Below, piece by piece: positions 57,123 through 64,000 of a DNA stretch of 64,000 nt. How positions within the stretch are numbered: the first letter of the stretch is position 1; the number at the start of each line of letters is the position of its first letter. The notes below the pieces were generated by a model, which did not search any database, was not told the origin of the DNA, and saw only the letters and a list, made by a program, of their open reading frames with translations. The translations under genes were made by a program, and so were the position numbers. Source of the DNA: Limonium bicolor (taxonomy: Eukaryota > Streptophyta > Magnoliopsida > Caryophyllales > Plumbaginaceae); NCBI GenBank assembly GCA_023374045.1, contig CM041777.1:460751827-460815826 (forward strand), given 5' to 3'.

Positions 57123-59216
57123 ATGGATTTCAACCCTATGGCGTGTTTGCAAGAAAAGGACGCGGAGACGAGACCGATTTTCCAGTTCCAATTCCAAGCA
57201 TCGGCTCCGGAGGGCGAGGTTATAGCTTCAAGTAGGAGGAAGCGATTTCGTCCGAAGGAGCGGGAGTCGCACCTTGCGGTGGCGGCAAAAGGGAAAGTAA
57301 TTGGCGATACCACTGGTGTCAACAAAGCGGGTGGGAACGGAGGGCGCTCCTTTAAAGATGTTCTCGAAGCGAAGAATAACCAAGAATTGGTGTTTGAGTC
57401 GGAAGATGACTGGCCTGAGGACGAGGAGATGATCAAAGAAAATGAGTCGGATGCGGATGACCCCCTCTGCTCGGTGATTCGCCTTACGAAGGATATGGAG
57501 CGTGAAGTCAGCAAGGAGTGGAGACTGGCCATCATTGTTAGGGGTGCCCAAAAAAACCTGTTACCACGGTACCGTACTGTAACCTGTTCATACCGTACCG
57601 TTATAATTAGACATATGTGGTTTAGGTAACGGTATGTAATTTTTATACCATGGTTAACCGCGGTTAACCGGTTATATATATAACTACTATATATTTATAT
57701 ATACATATAGTCTTCAATTTTGGTTGCTAGTCTTTTGTATATCCTTCAACTTATATTTTGATAACTTGAACAAAGATAATCAAGAATCTAGAAAATGGAC
57801 ACTCCTTACCTATGACGTAATATATTATGTGCATTGAAGAGGAAGGTAAGCATTATTGATAGTGTATATTGTAATTATGTTTTGTTAAATCTTTTAAGAT
57901 GTATTTTACTGTCACTATAAATCAGCTTGTAAATTATGTTGTTCGAATCTACGTGAATTGATTTTGCCTTATATTCTTGGATTGTTTTGTGTTATTGCGA
58001 TTATAAATGTGCAGGTTATATATTATATTATGAATTTATTAGATGAGCATTGTATAATGGTGGATTCAATATTTGTTTTATATGTTACGTATATAAACTA
58101 ATGCTTGCACATGATGCTTTCTAGTTTTTTATTGTTTTTAATTGCTCACTTTTATCTAGTTTGTTATTATTACACAAGGTTATTTACATAAAAAAAATCT
58201 ACAACCGGTTTCGGTTAACCTGAATTACCGTACCGCTCTAAATGGTTAACCTGAATGCGGTCAACCGATGTAAATGGAATGGTAACGGTATCAAATTTTT
58301 AAAAACCGTATTACCCGGTTAACCGATATACGGTTAACCGCATATACGGTTAACCTTACCGTGAACACCCCTAATCATTATGAAGCTGCTAGGTATAAAC
58401 TTTCCTATTCATATCATGTTTGAGAGACTCACGCAAAGATGGAGATTGAACAGGAAGTTCGATCTTGCTGGTCTGGGGAATGAGTATTACGTAGTTAAAT
58501 TTGGCTGTAAAGAAGATAAAGAATATGTTATCAGCGAGGGTCCCTGGATCATCTCGGACCACTACTTAACCATTAGGAAATTTGCTAAGGACTTTGACAG
58601 TGAGTCGGAGACGCTGAAGGATCTAAGTGTCTGGATCAATTTTCCTGGCTTGAAGATTGCATATCTGAATGAGATGGTTCTATCACATATTGGTAGTAAG
58701 ATCGGTAAAGTTCATAAGGTTAGACTCATTCGTTTCAGATTCGGTAGCATAGTCTTCGGAAGAGTGTGTATCAAGCTTGATTTGACCAAACCTTTAGTGG
58801 GGAAGTTTAAATTCAAGAATAATGCTCATAGGGTTGTGTACGAGGGTCTGCACCAACTCTGCTTCTCGTGTGGTAAATTTGGGCACCAGAAGGTTTCTTG
58901 TCCCATGATTAGTAAGGGTGAGAAACAACCCAATGTGGAAGGATTTAAAGTTGTACAAAATCTTGAGCTCAAGGAGGATAAAGAGCTCATTCAGCTGGAA
59001 AGTGAGCCTTTCGAACCCTGGATGAAAGTTTCAAGAAGGAAAAGAGGCCAGGGTAGGCAAGGGAAGAAAAAGGATGGTGAGGGTGCCAAGGGTAGAAAAG
59101 CATCAGAGAATATGTTTGAAGCTCTAGCTAATGAGGAAAAGGATGTGTCACATCAGTCTAAAGAAAATCCTAATTTGGTGATTCATGAGGAGTCCTATAG
59201 ATCCAGGACAATATAA
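57123..59216 (+). pseudogene. LINE ORF1 (DUF4283 and CCHC knuckle), interrupted by a MITE
   Basis: Part 1 (57123-57538) is an acidic N-terminus ending RLTKDMEREVSKEWRLAII. Part 2 (58374-59216) resumes MKLLGINFPIHIMFERLTQR, with DUF4283 text (NEYYVVKFGCKEDKEYVI, GPWIISDHYLTI), an RNA-recognition-like stretch and a zinc knuckle CFSCGKFGHQKVSC. A basic Lys/Arg/Gly-rich tail follows. Dropping 57539-58373 plus one target copy leaves the two parts in the same reading frame (about 420 codons), so ORF1 was open when the MITE landed. The product is the nucleic-acid-binding chaperone of L1-like ribonucleoprotein particles. Confidence 0.87.
57539..58373. mobile_element. hAT-like non-autonomous element (835 bp) in LINE ORF1
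   Basis: The ends are TAGGGGTGCCCA and (reversed) TAGGGGTGTTCA. The flanking 8-bp target copies ATCATTGT (57531-57538) and ATCATTAT (58374-58381) differ at one base. 8-bp target duplications and TAGGG ends are hAT features. Clustered GGTTAACCG motifs lie near both ends (57650-57675 and 58205-58360). No transposase is present. Confidence 0.88.
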
Positions 59217-59443
59217 ATCCTTTCGAACATCCTGTCTGAGATTTATAGGGTTCCAGAGACACCAGAGGACCTGCTAGCGGGGAACATTCCCTCTTCTGCA
59301 ATCCACTGTAAGTCTTGTCCCCCTCCTAATTTACCTTTAATTGGCGAGAAAGCTAACAATTCTTTGCTGCCACCAGTAGAAATGCAAAATGCAGTCTCAG
59401 GGTACAATCTAAAGGATAAAGAGCCTCCGGATGAGGGAGATAC

Positions 59444-60165
59444 TTGAAGGTTCTTTATTTCCCTAAAATAGCCAACATTAAAATGATTTCGTGGAATGTA
59501 TGTGGGGCTGCTAAGCCGAGCTTTATCCCCAGTATTAAGAATCTGGTTAAATTACATCATCCTAACATCTTGTTTGTTTGTGAACCTAGAATTAGTAAAG
59601 GGAAAGCTGACTCTGTGTGTTCCAAGATTGGCTTTTTGAACAACTATCGGGTGGATGCTAGAGGTTTTAGTGGAGGCCTTTGGTTATTTTGGGATGATCA
59701 GTGACTGTATCTATTTTAGACTCGTCTTATCAGTACATTCATGCTCGTATTGTGTGTGCTAAGAATGATTTTGAGTATACTTTTATGTATGCTAGTCCTG
59801 AGGACAATAATAGGATTGCTTTGTGGGATGATATATCTAATCTGAGAGTGAATAATTCTGGTCCTTGGTGTTTGACTGGGGACTTTAACTCTATTATTTC
59901 TCTTGATGATAAGAAGGGAGGTATTAGGCAATTGAATAGAGGTAGTAAAGCTTTTGCTAATTAGTTTAAGAACAATGGGCTGATAGACTTACCTAGTAAG
60001 GGGAACAGATTCACTTGGTCTAATAAGTCTATTTTTGTCAAACTTGATAGAACCTTAGTTTCCCATGACTGGTTTGACTTTTTTCCTGACAGCTGGTATC
60101 ATATTCTTCCTAGATTAGGATCTGATCATTCTCCTATTCTTTCTCTGTTTCAGCACAAAACCACC
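59444..60165 (+). pseudogene. LINE ORF2 AP-type endonuclease
   Basis: MISWNVCGAAKPSFIPSIK is followed by ILFVCEPRISKGKADSV (catalytic Glu), FSGGLWLFWDDQ, a TGA at 59701-59703, then PWCLTGDFNSIISLDDKKGG (Asp/Asn), a TAG near 59962, NRFTWSNKSIFVKLDRTLVS and LGSDHSPILSLF (SDH). All APE-fold catalytic residues are readable across the two stops. The domain nicks target DNA to prime reverse transcription. Confidence 0.88.
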
Positions 60166-60832
60166 TTGGCCTCCTCCTCGAAACCTTTTAGGTTCCAAGT
60201 TGCTTGGGCTACTCATCCTGAATACAACTTGTTTATTTCAAGTAATTGGCCTGATAGGGGTGATTGCTACCAAAAGCTAGGCGCTCTTGCCGCGAAGCTT
60301 TCTCTTTGGAATAAGACTGTTTTTTTGGGAATGTATATTTACAAAAAAGGAAACTTGTGAATAGACTTGTGGGAGTTCAGAAAGCCCTGGAAAGAGGCCA
60401 GTCTCCTTTTCTTAGGGACCTTGAGAATCACCTTACTAAGGAACTGGAGTCTATTCTTCTTAAAGAGGAGATTATCTGGTTTCAAAAGGCTAGAGATGAT
60501 TGGATTAAATTTGGGGATAAGAATACTAAATACTTTCATAGGAAAACTTTAATTAGAAGGGCCAGTTAGAGAATCAATAGCCTTAGGGATGATGAGGGAA
60601 ATATGGCCGAGGGAGAGGAGAATCTCATGGCCTTGGCTGTTACATACTTCAGGAAACTTTTTGAGCAAGAATGTACTGGATCATACCTAACAGTCAGACA
60701 TGGTTTTCCTTTACTCTCCAGTGATATCTTAGATCAGTGTGGTAGCTTTCCTTTGAATGAGGAGATTGATGATACCATTATGAATATGAATAGTTTTAAG
60801 GCCTCAGGACCGGATGGTTTCCAAGTTGGGTT
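60166..60832 (+). pseudogene. LINE ORF2 linker and start of the RT domain
   Basis: PFRFQVAWATHPEYNLFI and LSLWNKTVFLGMY, then with a frame change VQKALERGQSPFLRDLENHL, WFQKARDDWIKFGDKNTKYFH (conserved before the RT in plant L1 elements), a stop near 60567, LMALAVTYFRKLFEQ, and SFKASGPDGF at the start of the RT. The frame is cut at 60832 by the solo LTR. Confidence 0.85.
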
Positions 60833-63230
60833 TGAAATACCCCTAAATTTCAAAATACATATATTATGTAGTTTTATGTATATTATATAGTTACAAAATA
60901 TTACATAGTTTATGGGATCATTATAATTACAAGCATATAAAATAGATTACGGATATATTATATAGTTTGTGAGCATCATATACAGTATTTAATTAAGATA
61001 ATGCGGTTAGTAAAATAATCTGTTTTAAAACTATAGTAGTGGTGATTTTTATCTTCGTATTAATGATCCTTGTATTTCTCTAGTTAACTTGGTATATTTA
61101 TTAATTAAAAATGAAGTTATAATAATAATGATATGATTCAAATAATATTGTTGATTCAAAGTACATCTATATATAGTTTAGTAGTATATTAGTTCGCAAG
61201 TATAATAAGTAGTTTTGAGGATTATACTATGATTTACGAGCATGTTATATAGTATTTAATAAAAATGATTCATTTTAATAAATAACCCGATTCAAAATAC
61301 TTCGGTTATAATTTTTGATGTAATAATATGATCAAATGTATTTCGTATTATTTTAGCGTATTTATTTGTTTAAACTTATTATAATAATGATAGCTTTGAT
61401 TGATTACACACACTAAAAAGTTAGTTTTAGTATATGTCGGTTACACCTTTTGGTATTTTCTGATTTATTAATCAATTTAAACTTTCCATATTTCCAACTC
61501 CATTTATTAAATCATCTTTACCTCTTCACATTTCCTAACTTCTAATTTTCTATTCATTAAAAGGTTTAATATTCTTTATTGATTGAATAATTACTTTCTG
61601 TATTAATTAAACAGTTTATATTCCTCGCTCTTCAGTTACCCTCGGCCTCCTATATACACGCTCATTTGATGTTCCATTTTATCCACTCATCCTCTATACT
61701 TGAATACCTCTCTTCTCACCTAGACTAGAAAAAATAAATTCCTTCTATGTCGCGCCTCCTTTCTCTGTATCATTGATTCAAAAAGAAAAAAAAATCTCTC
61801 TTCTCACACACAGAAAAGGAAAAGATGAAAAAAGGGATCAATTAGTTTTCTTTTTCTATCTTGGGCGGCCACAATATATGAAGTAATGGTAGCATGTAGC
61901 GACAGCTAGAGTTGTTTCTTTCATTGATGATGTCAACAAATCGGTGCCAAAATGTGTAAACGAAGAGTAGTGGCTAATTATATGTTTGGTGGGTGCAAAT
62001 GATAATGTTCTTTTTGAGGTAAGTTACTACGTTCACTAATTTTTATTATATTTATAATAATGAATTTTCACGTGGATGTGAATTTTGTGTGTGATCATTG
62101 TTTGAGATTGAAGTGTTAAGTGTTAGTGATAATTTCATTTTCTTATGTGAGTGATTTATTTTATAATGGATATCAGTGGTTATTTAAATATATTTTCTAA
62201 AAGAGATTAATGGAAAATTGTTATGAGTTTATTTATGAGATCAACTGATATGGTTGTGAAATCGTTAACGAAATGGTTTTGTGAAAATTGTATTATTTAT
62301 TCAATAAGGATGATATCATAATTTATTTATGGTGAAATATGTGGATTTTGATGAGATTATATGGTAAAGAATAATAACGAATAAAATAATTTTTAAGAGA
62401 AAACCATGGTGCATGTGGGCCGCATTAGGACACATGAATGAGATGATAAATGCGGGCCGCATTAGGACGCATAAGTTTGAGATACTGTGGGCCACACTAG
62501 GACACAGTTAGCCCTAGATCTACTCCTTAGTCCTTTGAACTATTGGGGGGTGTGCACACTTAAGGATTTAGTGGCTTGGTTGGATTCCCGGCTGCGTGTT
62601 GGGGTCCGGGTTACAGCTGCGTGTTGTACCCAAAGAGAAAGTAAAGTTGTTTTGTCCTGGCTGCGCGTTGGGACAAGGAAGATAATTAAAATAATCTGAC
62701 TAATATTTTTTTTGGGTTACTAAAGAAAACCAATGTGAAGTATTTTACAGTTATGATAATTTTGTTGTTTTGTGTTAATATTGTTGAAATGTGTTGTATG
62801 TTGTGTGGTTATATTGTTAAAAATGATTTCTAAAGAGAAAATGATTTTTACGTGGTGAAGTGGTAGCTTACTCAGTTTTTCTGACTTTATCGTGGCCCTT
62901 TCTATGTTTGTTTGGATTTCTGCCACAGGTACAAATGAAGTCCTTGGGGTTTGGGAAGGCGACTCCACATAGGCTAGTTATTTGTTATTGAGTTTTATTT
63001 TAGACTTTAAGACTTGTGCATTTTTAAGAAAATGTTAATATGGACATTTGATTTTCTTGTCAAAAATAATGAATTGGTTATTCAGTTAATTGTTTAGGCT
63101 ACACACTCGTTCTTTTGCGAGTGTGGCAATAATGCCCCGGGTTTAGGTTTCGATTCCGCTGCTTACTAATATTAAACTTGAACTGTAAAAAAATTGACCT
63201 ATAAAATGTTAAAAAATCCAGGGTGTTACA
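60833..63230 (+). mobile_element. Solo LTR (2.4 kb) inserted in the LINE RT domain
   Basis: It starts TGAAATACCCCTAAATTTC and ends CAGGGTGTTACA. GGTT flanks both sides (60829-60832, 63231-63234), a 4-bp or imperfect 5-bp target duplication. The GPDGF...FYQHHWE reading of the LINE resumes after it. It contains three repeats of a G(G/C)GCC(G/A)CA(T/C)TAGGAC block (62415-62505), and GGGTCCGGGTTAC at 62599. No coding sequence and no second LTR were found. Confidence 0.85.
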
Positions 63231-64000
63231 GGTTTTACCAGCACCATTGGGAAATGCTTAAGCAAGATGTTTATAAGCTGATTCTGGATTCATTTAATTC
63301 CAAAAGAATAAAACCTGAAATCAATTCCTCCTTATTGTGCATCATCCCTAGGATTCCGGTCCCTGAACACATGAAACATTTCAGACCAATAGCACTTTGC
63401 AATATGGTCTACAAGATAATCTCAAAAATCTTAGCTAATAGGATTAAGTTATTTCTGCCTGAGGTTGTTTCTCCCACTCAGAATAGCTTTGTGCCTAGTA
63501 GGAGTATACATGATAATCATGTTATTATGCAAGAGGTTTTTCATTCCATGGATAGAGTGAAGAATAAGAAGGGTTGGGCGGTGATTAAGATTGACCTGGA
63601 AAAAACTTATGATAGAATTTCCTGGAGATTTATTAGGGATACTCTGATGTGCCTTAATCTTCCCCTTAGCTTTATCGAGCTTGTTATGTCTTGTGTAGAA
63701 TCTGTCACCATGAAAGTGCTCTAGAATGGCTGTGAATCTAGTCAGTTTACTCCATCTAGAGGCATTAGACAAGGGGATCCTTTGTCCCCTTATCTTTTTG
63801 TTCTCTGTATGGAAAGGTTTTCTCAAATGATTAACATATTTGTTCAAGAGGGTAGGTGGGAAGTTATAAGGATAGGTAGGAATGGGCCCAAGCTTTCCCA
63901 TCTATTCTTTGCGGATGATCTTGTCCTCATGGGGTCTACTTCCACTGGGAATTTATCTTCTATGATGACAGCCCTGTTTGGTTTCTGTGAGATGTCAGGG
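63231..64000 (+). pseudogene. LINE ORF2 reverse transcriptase, continued to the window end
   Basis: FYQHHWEMLKQDVYKLIL, LLCIIPRIPVPEHMKHFRPI, ALCNMVYKIISKILANRIK, IDLEKTYDRISW, a TAG at 63722-63724, then in phase SRGIRQGDPLSPYLFVLCME and HLFFADDLVLMG. The FADD catalytic box is intact, unlike the FIDN boxes in the two gypsy elements. The domain continues beyond the window. Confidence 0.9.

Larger units (their letters stand above)
56970..64000 (+). mobile_element. L1-type LINE, interrupted twice, running off the window
   Basis: 5' UTR from about 56970, ORF1 at 57123-59216 (split by a hAT-like MITE), ORF2 endonuclease from about 59480, reverse transcriptase from about 60600 (split by a solo LTR at 60833-63230) to the window end. 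Stops in ORF2 show that this copy is inactive. The 3' end and poly(A) tail are outside the window. Confidence 0.9.

Noticed and set aside
57110..57551. Minus-strand frames of 141 and 107 codons opposite LINE ORF1
   Set aside because: Shadows of ORF1, which has clear continuity with the DUF4283 domain after the MITE.

Overview
This is a plant nuclear window, most likely from a eudicot, made almost entirely of nested transposable elements. I cannot name the species. The evidence is Tekay-like Ty3/gypsy chromoviruses primed by initiator tRNA-Met, an L1-type LINE with DUF4283-type ORF1, Stowaway-, hAT- and foldback-type MITEs, and one decayed host-type gene of the berberine bridge enzyme-like (BBE-like) family. 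I see no intact ordinary host gene, no rRNA, no tRNA gene and no CRISPR.

Layout. (1) 1-10175, minus strand: a Ty3/gypsy element (E1), cut by the left window edge. It has one 4.2 kb LTR (5973-10175), a PBS, a decayed gag, a decayed pol, and an AlkB/ALKBH1-like Fe(II)/2-oxoglutarate dioxygenase frame (3377-4135) between gag and protease. A foldback MITE with 182-bp arms sits in its LTR. (2) 10176-11298 and 26098-29995: minisatellite arrays, a polypurine tract and two tandem LTR-like copies of another (Tat/Ogre-like?) family, with an inverted copy near 32160-33560. (3) 11299-26097: a solo LTR of the E1 superfamily with a perfect 5-bp target duplication (CGATG). It was later split by a complete minus-strand chromovirus (E2, 12432-22900) with 2.67 kb LTRs and a chromodomain. 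(4) 34366-36006, minus: a BBE-like pseudogene. About 0.9 kb of its upstream flank recurs in direct orientation at 56327-56963. (5) 38444-52645, plus: a 14.2 kb LARD-like non-autonomous element with nearly identical 4.5 kb LTRs and a 5.2 kb interior without recognisable genes. (6) 52646-56330: degenerate sequence, a MITE, a LINE remnant and a tiny poly(A) insertion with a 19-bp target duplication. (7) about 56970-64000, plus: an L1-type LINE running off the window, with a hAT-like MITE in ORF1 and a 2.4 kb solo LTR in the reverse-transcriptase region of ORF2.

The most unusual content is the dioxygenase frame carried in sense between gag and pol. All the usual AlkB catalytic residues are present, and it is broken by a single amber codon. 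The second theme is structural: LTRs of the E1/LARD superfamily carry arrays of 3-4 GC-rich hairpins spaced mostly 72-73 bp apart. Their stems differ between subfamilies but stay paired, and other LTR families here carry hairpins with a similar GTCC/GGAC core.

Limits: boundaries and similarities were judged by eye. Identities are approximate, family names rest on motifs, and no database search was possible.
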